Source: an uncultured Flavobacteriales bacterium (GTDB taxonomy: Bacteria > Bacteroidota > Bacteroidia > Palsa-965). From it: a DNA stretch of 12,092 nucleotides. The notes below the pieces were generated by a model. The model had not been told where the DNA came from, searched no databases, and worked only from the letters and a program-made list of their open reading frames with translations. Location of the stretch: assembly GCA_946478675.1 (NCBI GenBank), contig CAMLEF010000114.1:1-12092 (forward strand), in the 5' to 3' direction. Positions 1 to 6,528 of the stretch are shown piece after piece. The translations under genes and the position numbers were made by a program. Position 1 is the stretch's first letter. Each line of letters opens with the position of its first letter.

Positions 1-1530
1 CTCGACGAATACCGTCAGTACATCGAGAAAGACGGAGCGCTCGAACGCCGTTTCCAGAAAGTGATTGTTGAGCCGACTTCCGTCGATGAAACGATCCAGA
101 TCCTGAACAACATCAAGGCGAAATACGAAGATCACCACAACGTCAACTATACCGAAGACGCGATCAAGGCCTGCGTTACGCTGACCTCGCGCTACATCAC
201 CGACCGTCATCTCCCGGACAAGGCGATCGACGCGCTGGATGAAGCCGGCTCACGCGTGCACATCACCAACATCAAGGTTCCGAAGAAGATCCTCGAAGTG
301 GAAGCCGAGATCGAAAAGGTGAAAGAAGAAAAGAACCAGGTCGTTCGCAGCCAGCGTTACGAAGAAGCGGCACGTCTCCGCGATCGTGAGCGCCAGCTGC
401 AGGAACAGCTCGAAGCGGCGAAAAAAGCCTGGGAAGAAGAATCCCGCACGCACCGCGAAACGGTGAACGAGGAGAATGTCGCGGAAGTCGTTTCGATGAT
501 GACCGGCATTCCCGTGCAGCGTGTTTCGCAGAATGAAAGCGCGAAACTGGCCATCATGTACGATCAGCTGAAAGGCAAAGTCATCGGCCAGGACGAAGCG
601 ATCAAGAAAGTCGTGAAAGCGATCCAGCGTAACCGCGCCGGCCTGAAAGATCCGAACAAGCCGATCGGCACGTTCGTGTTCCTCGGACCTACCGGTGTCG
701 GTAAAACGCAGCTGGCGAAGATCCTCGCGAAATACCTCTTCGACAACGAAGATTCGCTGATCCGCATCGACATGAGCGAATACATGGAGAAATTCGCGGT
801 CTCCCGCCTCGTGGGCGCGCCTCCAGGATACGTCGGCTACGAAGAAGGTGGCCAGCTCACGGAGAAAGTTCGCCGCAAGCCGTATTCGGTCGTTCTCCTC
901 GACGAGATCGAAAAAGCGCACCCGGACGTTTTCAACCTGCTTTTGCAAGTTCTTGACGACGGTCAGCTCACCGACAGCCTCGGTCGCAAAGTGGACTTCA
1001 AGAACACGATCGTGATCATGACGTCGAACATCGGCTCCCGCCAGCTGAAAGATTTCGGTACGGGCGTCGGTTTCACCACCGGTGCGAAGAAAGAGAACGA
1101 GAGCGAACACGCGAAAGGCGTTATCGAACATGCGCTGAAGAAAGCGTTCGCTCCTGAATTCCTGAACCGTATCGACGACGTAGTGATGTTCAACTCGCTG
1201 ACCCGCGAAGACATCCACAAGATCATCGACATCGAGCTCGAGAAACTCTACAGCCGCATCAGCCAGATGGGTTACTCCGTCGAGCTCTCCGATAAAGCGA
1301 AGGATTTCATCGTGGAAAAAGGCTTCGACGCCAACTACGGTGCGCGCCCGCTGAAACGTGCGATCCAGAAGTACATCGAAGATCCGCTGGCCGAAGAGAT
1401 CATCAAAACCGGCATCGCAGAAGGTGATGTCGTGAGCATCGGTCTCGACGAAGAAAAGCAGGAGATCACGATCTCTGCCGGAAAGCCGAAAACGAAAAAG
1501 GATAAAAAGTCCGACAAGAAAGAAGAGTAA
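1..1530 (+). CDS. clpC: ClpC-type AAA+ unfoldase, C-terminal part (5' end outside window)
   Basis: Cytoplasmic Hsp100/Clp ATPase that unfolds proteins and feeds them to ClpP. The reading frame is open from base 1 (509 codons), so the gene starts upstream; the GTG at 61 is an internal Val. The fragment opens in the lid of the first AAA+ domain. It continues through a short middle region with a UVR-like segment (about 352-411, E-E-A-A-R-L-R-D-R-E-R), then the second AAA+ domain: Walker A GPTGVGKT at 685-708, pore loop GYVGY at 826-840, Walker B LLDE at 895-906, and the C-terminal small domain. A V-G-F tripeptide at 1066-1074 fits the ClpP-docking loop. The short UVR-type middle region, rather than ClpB's long coiled coil, and the V-G-F point to ClpC. 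The C-terminus is a Lys/Glu-rich tail. An intrinsic terminator follows. Family assignment is very secure; the exact paralogue is less so. Confidence 0.94.
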   Translation, partial: LDEYRQYIEKDGALERRFQKVIVEPTSVDETIQILNNIKAKYEDHHNVNYTEDAIKACVTLTSRYITDRHLPDKAIDALDEAGSRVHITNIKVPKKILEVEAEIEKVKEEKNQVVRSQRYEEAARLRDRERQLQEQLEAAKKAWEEESRTHRETVNEENVAEVVSMMTGIPVQRVSQNESAKLAIMYDQLKGKVIGQDEAIKKVVKAIQRNRAGLKDPNKPIGTFVFLGPTGVGKTQLAKILAKYLFDNEDSLIRIDMSEYMEKFAVSRLVGAPPGYVGYEEGGQLTEKVRRKPYSVVLLDEIEKAHPDVFNLLLQVLDDGQLTDSLGRKVDFKNTIVIMTSNIGSRQLKDFGTGVGFTTGAKKENESEHAKGVIEHALKKAFAPEFLNRIDDVVMFNSLTREDIHKIIDIELEKLYSRISQMGYSVELSDKAKDFIVEKGFDANYGARPLKRAIQKYIEDPLAEEIIKTGIAEGDVVSIGLDEEKQEITISAGKPKTKKDKKSDKKEE

Positions 1531-1568
1531 TGAAGCAGTCCTTCGGACACTTCACTATCTTACCAGAT

Positions 1569-1599
1569 AAATCCCCGGAAGCGATTCCGGGGATTTTTT
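1569..1599 (+). terminator. Intrinsic terminator after clpC
   Basis: A perfect 12-bp stem (AAATCCCCGGAA, loop GCGA, TTCCGGGGATTT) ends in a run of T's. It lies 38 nt after the clpC stop codon and 20 nt before the acetyltransferase start, so it should separate the two transcripts. Confidence 0.9.
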
Positions 1600-1606
1600 G
1601 TTGTCG

Positions 1607-1614
1607 TAATTTCG
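1607..1614 (+). promoter_or_regulatory. Possible -7 box of the acetyltransferase gene
   Basis: TAATTTCG resembles the Bacteroidota -7 consensus TAnnTTTG (one mismatch) and lies directly after the clpC terminator. Only 4 nt separate it from the ATG at 1619, so a transcript from here would have almost no leader. No TTG at the usual -33 spacing is seen. Confidence 0.3.
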
Positions 1615-1618
1615 GCGC

Positions 1619-2035
1619 ATGCTACGTTCCGCTTTCGTTTCCGACATTCCTGAATTGACAATCATCCGCAACAGTGTAAAAGAAAATGCGCTGAATAATC
1701 CTGCATTAGTGACGCAGGCGGATTACGTAAAATTTCTCACGACAGAAGGCCGCGGCTGGCTGACGGAAAAGGACGGCGTGATTACCGGCTTTTCCATTCT
1801 TGATACGGCGCGGAATAATGTGTGGGCGCTGTTCGTGCGGCCGGGCGAAGAAGGAAAAGGTTATGGTAAACTGCTGCTGGACGAGCTGGTGAATTTTCAC
1901 TTTCAGACGAGCAGCGAGCCGCTCTGGCTGACGACAGGACCGGGCACGCGTGCGGAAAGCGTTTATCATGCGGCGGGATGGAAAGATGAAGGAATCGTGA
2001 ATGGAGAAGTGAAATTTATCCTGCAGAAGAAGTAA
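1619..2035 (+). CDS. GNAT-family N-acetyltransferase
   Basis: A 138-aa soluble protein, a normal length for a single GNAT domain. GNAT enzymes move an acetyl group from acetyl-CoA to an amine; the substrate cannot be told here. The acetyl-CoA-binding motif A is clear: a beta strand (V-W-A-L-F-V, about 68-73) followed by R-P-G-E-E-G-K-G-Y-G-K at 74-84 and a helix (L-L-L-D-E-L-V). The C-terminal part (A-E-S-V-Y-H-A-A-G-W, 112-121) matches the motif B region where the chain returns to a Y-x-x-x-G-[FW] turn. The ATG at 1619 is the first start after the clpC terminator. No Shine-Dalgarno is visible, which is usual in Bacteroidota. It may be co-transcribed with the small gene starting 29 nt after its stop. 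Confidence 0.87.
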   Translation: MLRSAFVSDIPELTIIRNSVKENALNNPALVTQADYVKFLTTEGRGWLTEKDGVITGFSILDTARNNVWALFVRPGEEGKGYGKLLLDELVNFHFQTSSEPLWLTTGPGTRAESVYHAAGWKDEGIVNGEVKFILQKK

Positions 2036-2064
2036 TTGCGCTCCGTTTTTACAGCTACAAACAC

Positions 2065-2418
2065 ATGAACGACGTACAGCGGCTTTATGAAAGCGCGAAA
2101 CAACAGCTCGCGCAAATCGAGGACTACGAAGTCGCCGAATGCTGGCAAATGCTGCTGCACGCCCTTGAGACGATCCGTGAAGGTTACGGCAATACCGGAG
2201 GGCGCGTTACGGTTTCCGATTTACAACGCTTGTGCGCGATGATCAAAGCCGGGATCGAATGGTCGCCGGAAGGAATTGGTGAAGATCTGCTGTACATGAC
2301 GCTGCTTCCCGGGAATCGACTCGAAGTACAGCTTGTCACCAGTAAAGAAACCTGTGACGCACGCCTGATGCTGACGGAACTGGAGCAGCTGAAAAATGTT
2401 GTCGCGACGATGAGCTGA
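2065..2418 (+). CDS. Small soluble protein of unknown function
   Basis: I do not recognise this 117-aa protein. It has no signal peptide or membrane segment, so it should be cytoplasmic. The N-terminal half reads as amphipathic helices (residues about 5-35, Leu/Ala/Glu-rich). The middle (about 66-95) alternates like beta strands, and the last 20 residues are again helical. Three Cys (C26, C52, C93) show no metal-binding spacing. It begins 29 nt after the acetyltransferase stop and probably shares its transcript. Its stop codon faces the stop of the minus-strand gene 10 nt away, with no terminator hairpin between them. Coding reality is supported by codon use like its neighbours and by an open frame that fills the gap exactly. 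Confidence 0.7.
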   Translation: MNDVQRLYESAKQQLAQIEDYEVAECWQMLLHALETIREGYGNTGGRVTVSDLQRLCAMIKAGIEWSPEGIGEDLLYMTLLPGNRLEVQLVTSKETCDARLMLTELEQLKNVVATMS

Positions 2419-2428
2419 TGCTTGCTCT

Positions 2429-2968
2429 TCAGGGCGTGCTCCAATGAAATCCATGTCGCCAGCCTGTCCATACCAGTCGGCGCCGGGCCTTCTTCACTTT
2501 CGCCGGCGGGATAAAACGTGTTTTAGAAAAATCAAGCACGCTGTTCAGCGACAGCAAATACGCCACTTTCGCGCTGTCCGTGGTCATGCGGATTGTTTTC
2601 CGGGAAACCTTTTGTTCGTTCCCCATCGAATGAATTTCGATTTTTCCCGGGGGCAGGTACTTTCTTAATCCCTGTTTTAGTTTTTCAATACGTGCGTTGG
2701 TCAGCTGTTCCGTTTCTGCACTGTCGCGCCAGATCACGAGGCTGTTATAATCTTCTTTGAAATGCAGCGCGATGTATTTGAAGCAGGAGTCGACGGTATA
2801 AGGCATCGTAGCATAGTCGGTTGTATTATGCACGAAATAAATGCTCGGGAAAGTCATTTTCAATTCGTTTCCGATCAGCCGGTCGATTTCGGGTTGCTGT
2901 GCTTCCAGTCCTCGTGAGATAAGAAGAAACGCAAGAACAAGTTTGAGGATTGCACGCATGCTGTTCAT
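2429..2968 (-). CDS. Small secreted basic protein of unknown function
   Basis: I chose the ATG at 2968 (179 aa), although the frame stays open to 3013. From here the protein begins with a classic Sec signal peptide (M-N-S-M-R-A-I-L-K, then a Leu-rich core, ending G-L-E-A-Q), and the 15 residues upstream would spoil it. The ATG at 2959 is an equally good alternative. The mature protein shows no domain I recognise. A helical, charged middle (about residues 84-105) is followed by a strongly basic, aromatic C-terminus at about 157-176 (K-V-K-K-A-R-R-R-L-V-W-T-G-W). It follows the metalloprotease on the same strand after a 73-nt gap holding a possible terminator, so it may be separately transcribed. 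A periplasmic or surface role is likely; nothing more can be said. Confidence 0.72.
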   Translation of the reverse strand: MNSMRAILKLVLAFLLISRGLEAQQPEIDRLIGNELKMTFPSIYFVHNTTDYATMPYTVDSCFKYIALHFKEDYNSLVIWRDSAETEQLTNARIEKLKQGLRKYLPPGKIEIHSMGNEQKVSRKTIRMTTDSAKVAYLLSLNSVLDFSKTRFIPPAKVKKARRRLVWTGWRHGFHWSTP

Positions 2969-3013
2969 TCCGTTTAGCATTGAACCCGATTCACTAAAAT
3001 AAAAAATGCTCAT

Positions 3014-3043
3014 TAAAAAGAGCCGTGTCCAGGCTTGTCTTTT
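3014..3043 (-). terminator. Possible terminator of the metalloprotease gene
   Basis: Read on the minus strand, AAAAG and AGCC pair with GGCT and CTTTTT around a 7-nt loop, with a 3-nt bulge, and a T-run follows. The 5' arm overlaps the stop codon of the upstream gene. The stem is short and bulged, so this is only a moderate candidate. Confidence 0.4.
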
Positions 3044-4199
3044 ATTTGCCCTTAAACGCTACTACTTCCCTTCTCCAAAAAGCATTCATATCTTCTTTTT
3101 TAATTCCAAACAAGCTGCACATCGTCTCCACCAATTTTTCATTGTCATTGGGTGTTTCCAATAGTTTCTTGACTAAGGTTATTCCGCCTTTATCATAAGC
3201 TGCCTTACAAAAAATCGCACCTGTTGTGTAGTACGCAGCATATTGCCAACCCCATTGTTGGTTGAGCACGTCAGTAAAAGTAACAGAGTCGTTTGCATCC
3301 ACTTCTTTTGCCAGGATAGTGGCTCTTTCGTCAAAGGTTTTTCCCATTGCACCGCCTTTCCAGGTGGCAAAGCCTTCTTCGATCAACCCGTGCCTGTCGA
3401 ATTCAGGAACAATCATGTGGATGAATTCGTGAGGATAGAACTCCGAGCCCATGCCGCTAAGAAGTATCCTGTTATCTCTCATTCCCGTTCCTGTCGTATA
3501 ACCCGCAGCATAGAAGTCGAAGTTGAGTAATCTTCCTAATTCGTCCCCGCTGTCAGTGATATAAAAGTCGAAGGGTTTCCAGTCGGGGAATTGGAATTCT
3601 TTTGTGATCTGATCACAGAACAGGTTGGCTTTTTTGGCCAGGTCTTCATTGAAGACGTGCTGCGGCGGATAAATGAAAGTTATTTTTCCTACTGTTTTTT
3701 TATTCCATTTTTCGGTGATGACCGAAAGCGCATTTTTGAGCTTCCACCCGTTATTTTCCTTAACGGCATAGAGTTTTGTAATGCACCAGGGATTAGACGT
3801 CTTTGACTCTCCCTGGAGCCCGTCTGCTGAAAAAATCGTCCGGATGCAGTAGTTCTCTCCTTCCTTTTCTATAGACAGGATCGTCGGCTTGAAGCTTTCC
3901 AGCAATTGAGAGGAGGGAAATTGATATAAGTACGCTCTTGAAAGGTCAAAGTCTTTGAATTTTGATTTTTCCGCATGGTTCCAATAGGGATTGTCGTAAA
4001 TGCTGTCGGGCCGGGAATTCAAATAACGGATCCAAAGCGATGCAACTTCTTTTACTTCTTTGTTGGTTGTATCTACCCTGAAATGAATGGTAACGTCAAC
4101 TTTAGTCTGCTGCCCGACCAGTTGATTTGAAAAGGAAGTGATAAGGAATAAACAGATCAATGCAACGGCATTTTTCACGTCTGTCGTTTTGAAAGTCAT
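3042..4199 (-). CDS. Secreted HExxH zinc metalloprotease (gluzincin, peptidase MA-like)
   Basis: The zinc-binding motif H-E-F-I-H is at residues 257-261, counting from the chosen start. It is followed 14-15 residues later by E-E-G-F-A-T-W, the usual place and context of the third, glutamate zinc ligand in peptidase MA/M1-like gluzincins. I chose the ATG at 4199 (385 aa) because it starts a good signal peptide (hydrophobic core about residues 11-21, cleavage near V-G-Q). The frame is open to an ATG at 4325, but the extra 42 residues are untypical and would bury the signal. The N-terminal 170 residues show no domain I recognise; their alternating pattern suggests a beta-rich accessory region. 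After the metal site the chain is helical. The gene is markedly AT-richer than its surroundings (for example 22 of 60 G+C at 3121-3180). Substrate is unknown; export to the periplasm or outside is likely. Confidence 0.82.
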   Translation of the reverse strand: MTFKTTDVKNAVALICLFLITSFSNQLVGQQTKVDVTIHFRVDTTNKEVKEVASLWIRYLNSRPDSIYDNPYWNHAEKSKFKDFDLSRAYLYQFPSSQLLESFKPTILSIEKEGENYCIRTIFSADGLQGESKTSNPWCITKLYAVKENNGWKLKNALSVITEKWNKKTVGKITFIYPPQHVFNEDLAKKANLFCDQITKEFQFPDWKPFDFYITDSGDELGRLLNFDFYAAGYTTGTGMRDNRILLSGMGSEFYPHEFIHMIVPEFDRHGLIEEGFATWKGGAMGKTFDERATILAKEVDANDSVTFTDVLNQQWGWQYAAYYTTGAIFCKAAYDKGGITLVKKLLETPNDNEKLVETMCSLFGIKKEDMNAFWRREVVAFKGK

Positions 4200-4392
4200 T
4201 AACAGCTGAGAGATGATTGGTACTCCCAATGTACCATTACGGCAGGATACCGGCTTGTAAAATATTGCTAAAACAAAAAAGGAATACTCAAGCTGAGAGT
4301 ACCTTTTCATTAAGTAGAGGCGCATCTGTGGTGAAAGTGATGCGCAAATTCAACAAAAACTTTCTTCCGGATTATTGGCAAACAAGCAGGAG

Positions 4393-4758
4393 TTATTTTA
4401 ATGAAACTTCTGGGGTGATAGCGGTATTATTTTGCGCGCATTCCTCTTTGCTCTCATTTATAATAGTCATTCCCGCCAGACTCATATGACCAAATTGCCG
4501 GAGCGTATTCCCCAGCATCAGCTTCACCGCTTTTTTTCCTGCAGTAGTTTTAAGATACATTTCCCGTTTTCGGGCATCGGCCTCAAACAGGTAGAATTCG
4601 CAGAACACCAATTTTAAAGGCCTCCGCCAGGATGTGCTTTTGGTTTTCCCGTCGTTGTGTTCCTGGAGTCTTCGCTCAATATTGGTCGTGTAACCGGTAT
4701 AAAGAAGATGATCTTTTTCACTGAAAAGGATGTAAACGCAGAAAGGTAAAGGCATCAT
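4393..4758 (-). CDS. Small GIY-YIG (URI-type) endonuclease-family protein
   Basis: A single GIY-YIG nuclease domain begins almost at the start: V-Y-I-L (residues 8-11), L-Y-T-G-Y-T (19-24, the YIG element as Y-T-G), N-I-E-R-R-L-Q-E-H-N (26-35, conserved Arg), and A-R-K-R-E-M-Y-L-K (62-70) with the metal-binding Glu at 66. These are the conserved catalytic positions of stand-alone URI-type proteins. The C-terminal 40 residues are not part of the domain. The frame is open to an ATG at 4839, but that would run through the 10-bp inverted repeat and into the long hairpin and add 27 unconserved residues. I therefore start at 4758 (4755 is equivalent). It lies 140 nt after the tRNA-Met on the same strand. 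The biological role of these small proteins is unsettled; DNA repair or a mobile-element link are both possible. Confidence 0.87.
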   Translation of the reverse strand: MMPLPFCVYILFSEKDHLLYTGYTTNIERRLQEHNDGKTKSTSWRRPLKLVFCEFYLFEADARKREMYLKTTAGKKAVKLMLGNTLRQFGHMSLAGMTIINESKEECAQNNTAITPEVSLK

Positions 4759-4787
4759 TGATATATAAGCTAGTATTGACAGAGTAA

Positions 4788-4826
4788 GTCCTGTAGTAGA
4801 CCTCCTATTGTCGGTCACTACAGGAC
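4788..4826. repeat. 10-bp perfect inverted repeat
   Basis: GTCCTGTAGT at 4788-4797 is the exact reverse complement of ACTACAGGAC at 4817-4826, with a 19-nt spacer. It lies upstream of the GIY-YIG start and shares two bases with the long hairpin next to it, so the two stems would partly compete. It could be an operator or an RNA stem in the leader of the nuclease gene. Confidence 0.5.
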
Positions 4827-4898
4827 GATAAAGCGACAAGGCTGAAGTAAATTTCTCTTTTTACAGAGACATTTACTTCAGCCTTGTCTGCTTTATCG

Positions 4899-4899
<1 letters not shown>
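4825..4899. repeat. 33-bp near-perfect hairpin abutting the tRNA-Met 3' end
   Basis: The left arm 4825-4858 and right arm 4865-4899 pair over 33 base pairs, with one mismatch (4853/4870), one bulged base (4889) and a 6-nt loop (4859-4864). The right arm ends on the discriminator base of the tRNA. No T-run follows the stem on either strand, so it does not look like an ordinary intrinsic terminator. In a transcript from the tRNA it would form a long double-stranded RNA immediately 3' of the mature tRNA. Confidence 0.88.
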
Positions 4900-4972
<73 letters not shown>

Positions 4973-4984
4973 AAAAATCGAGCG

Positions 4985-4992
4985 CAAATATA
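4985..4992 (-). promoter_or_regulatory. -7 box of the tRNA-Met promoter
   Basis: On the minus strand TATATTTG matches the Bacteroidota -7 consensus TAnnTTTG exactly. It lies 12 nt upstream of the tRNA 5' end, giving a leader of only a few bases. The nearest upstream TTG (5021-5019) is 26 nt away, a little further than usual. Confidence 0.55.
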
Positions 4993-5116
4993 GCATTTTA
5001 CCTTACGTTCCACCGCCTCAAAAATTTTTCTGCAGCATTTCCCCGCTAATTCCCGCGAAATCAACGGCCAACCTTTTCCTGCGACTTGCGTCTTTCCTTA
5101 AATTTACATCGCGCCC

Positions 5117-5794
5117 ATGAAAAAACTTCTCCTTTCCCTCCTGCTCTTCCCCGCGTTCCTGTCTGCCCAGGAAGCCGCCCCGCCGGTGCCCAAAACGCCG
5201 AAGCATGAAGTCGGACTCAGCCTGTTTTCGATGACCGATGCGCGCGGTTTCGGCAAGAACAATTCCTTCAGCGCGGATTACCGTTTTTCGCCGGAGTTCT
5301 ATTATAACCGCATTTTCGGCAAAACCTCGCTGCGCACGTCGATCGGTTACCACCAGCAGGTGCTTTTCATCGAGCCGTCGCCGGAGATCATCTGGGAATA
5401 TTATTACAAGGAAGCCGGCATTCGTCGCACGGTTCAGCTGTCGGGCGGGTTCGAGCGCAGCCTTAGCGGCGGAAAGCTGCAGCCGTTCGTGTTTGAAGAC
5501 CTGATGCTGGGTTACACGGACCATCGCGGCGTGCGCACGTATTGGGGCTGTTTCCTCAGCGAAGAAAACCAGCCGTTCGTGGAGCATACGCTGACGGGCG
5601 GATTGCTGGGCGGCGCGGGCGTGAAATATGCGGTGAACGAACATCTCGGCGTCCGTCTCGAGACGAGCATGCAGATGGATTTTTCGGTGTCGGATTATTC
5701 CAACAAGAAGATCTACTGGAAATCCCCTGACGCGCATTTTGCCTTCAACCCGGTGTCGCGCATTGCGGTTTCGTGGCGGATTTGTTCGCGATAA
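5117..5794 (+). CDS. Secreted protein, probable outer-membrane beta-barrel (first of three)
   Basis: A 225-aa protein with a clear Sec signal peptide (M-K-K-L-L-L-S-L-L-L core, cleavage after S-A-Q at about residue 18). A Pro-rich stretch follows, then a body of alternating polar and aromatic/hydrophobic residues with Gly/Tyr turns, as in small outer-membrane beta-barrels. The chain ends in short strands (S-R-I-A-V-S-W-R). I see no catalytic motif and cannot name a family. The ATG at 5117 is the only start that gives the signal peptide. A weak TAAATTTA box is at 5099-5106. Downstream lies a small hairpin and then the next barrel gene. Confidence 0.8.
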   Translation: MKKLLLSLLLFPAFLSAQEAAPPVPKTPKHEVGLSLFSMTDARGFGKNNSFSADYRFSPEFYYNRIFGKTSLRTSIGYHQQVLFIEPSPEIIWEYYYKEAGIRRTVQLSGGFERSLSGGKLQPFVFEDLMLGYTDHRGVRTYWGCFLSEENQPFVEHTLTGGLLGGAGVKYAVNEHLGVRLETSMQMDFSVSDYSNKKIYWKSPDAHFAFNPVSRIAVSWRICSR

Positions 5795-5811
5795 TTCCCG
5801 CAGGCCGGGAA
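5795..5811 (+). other. Small hairpin after the first barrel gene
   Basis: TTCCCG (5795-5800) pairs with CGGGAA (5806-5811) around a 5-nt loop, immediately after the stop codon. An A/T-rich stretch follows but no solid T-run. It may be a weak terminator or a processing or stability hairpin. Confidence 0.4.
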
Positions 5812-5830
5812 AATTATTGGCGGGCAATAG

Positions 5831-5838
5831 TATATTTG
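5831..5838 (+). promoter_or_regulatory. -7 box ahead of the second barrel gene
   Basis: TATATTTG is an exact TAnnTTTG match, 10 nt before the ATG at 5849. No TTG at the expected -33 spacing is seen, so support rests on the -7 box and on the hairpin just upstream. Confidence 0.45.
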
Positions 5839-5848
5839 GAAACGGAAT

Positions 5849-6520
5849 ATGTTGAAACGCCTTCCCGTCCTCTTTCTTTTCTGTTTTGCTTGTGCGGTTC
5901 AGCTCTCTGCCCAGACGGCCGATCTTCCTTTCCGCATGAGCATCCGTGCTTCGGGAACGGTTCCGCATCCGCTCAGCAATAAAGCCTTCCGCCGCAGCTT
6001 CACCGGCATTTACGACGTGAGCGCCAGCGTCAATTTCCAGGTCATCAAAGGATTTGTCGCGGGGCTTGCGTACGAACACAACCTCTGGAAAACGCCCGAC
6101 AATAAAATCCCGGGGCTCAACACCTATTCGCAAAGCCATAACGGCGGCATCCGCGTGGGCTATGATCGCGCCATCGGGGAAACGGCGGTCGCTTATTTCG
6201 GTGTGTCGGCGCTCACCGGCAGGGTGAATTATTACGGCATTTCCTACCGGCCCGATTCGACGCACGTGCCGCTGCAGACGAAATTCACGTACCGTTCCAT
6301 CGTGCCCGATCTCGGCGTTTTCTTCTATACGGAAGGCAACTTCGCGATCGGCGTGCATGCGTCGGTGGTGTTCACCGATTTCCAATTCAATCCCGATCAA
6401 CTGTACCTCGACCAGCACAAAGCCTATATCGCGAGCGACTATAACGGAAAAGTATCGCATCTCAACGTGGGCTTCTGTGTCGTGTACAGTTTCTGGAACC
6501 CGAAGAAATCGACGAACTAA
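5849..6520 (+). CDS. Secreted protein, probable outer-membrane beta-barrel (second of three)
   Basis: A 223-aa protein. A Sec signal peptide (M-L-K-R, then a Phe/Leu/Cys-rich core, cleavage after L-S-A-Q at about residue 21) leads into a chain with the Gly-, Tyr- and Phe-rich alternation of a small beta-barrel. Examples are G-F-V-A-G-L-A-Y-E-H and V-A-Y-F-G-V-S-A-L. The last strand ends V-V-Y-S-F-W before a short polar tail. No enzyme motif is visible. Only 8 nt separate its stop from the next gene, so the two are very likely co-transcribed. It shows no obvious sequence similarity to its two neighbours beyond general architecture. Confidence 0.8.
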   Translation: MLKRLPVLFLFCFACAVQLSAQTADLPFRMSIRASGTVPHPLSNKAFRRSFTGIYDVSASVNFQVIKGFVAGLAYEHNLWKTPDNKIPGLNTYSQSHNGGIRVGYDRAIGETAVAYFGVSALTGRVNYYGISYRPDSTHVPLQTKFTYRSIVPDLGVFFYTEGNFAIGVHASVVFTDFQFNPDQLYLDQHKAYIASDYNGKVSHLNVGFCVVYSFWNPKKSTN

Positions 6521-6528
6521 CCTCTGCC

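Noticed and set aside
250..1218. A 322-codon minus-strand frame inside clpC
   Set aside because: It lies wholly antisense to the conserved ClpC ATPase domains and its translation is low-complexity in Arg, Phe and Val.
3014..3050. A second attachment-site-like copy of the tRNA end or hairpin at the far side of the AT-rich block
   Set aside because: Only a short, gapped likeness (CTTGTCT followed by TTTAT) was found and no copy of the tRNA 3' end, so an integrase-type island boundary is not supported.
4759..4839. Longer start of the GIY-YIG gene at 4839
   Set aside because: The extra 27 residues come from the inverted repeats and precede a domain that already starts at residue 8 of the shorter form.
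5020..5029. AAAAATTTTT palindrome in the tRNA/barrel spacer
   Set aside because: A ten-base A/T palindrome in an AT-rich spacer is expected by chance and has no supporting context.
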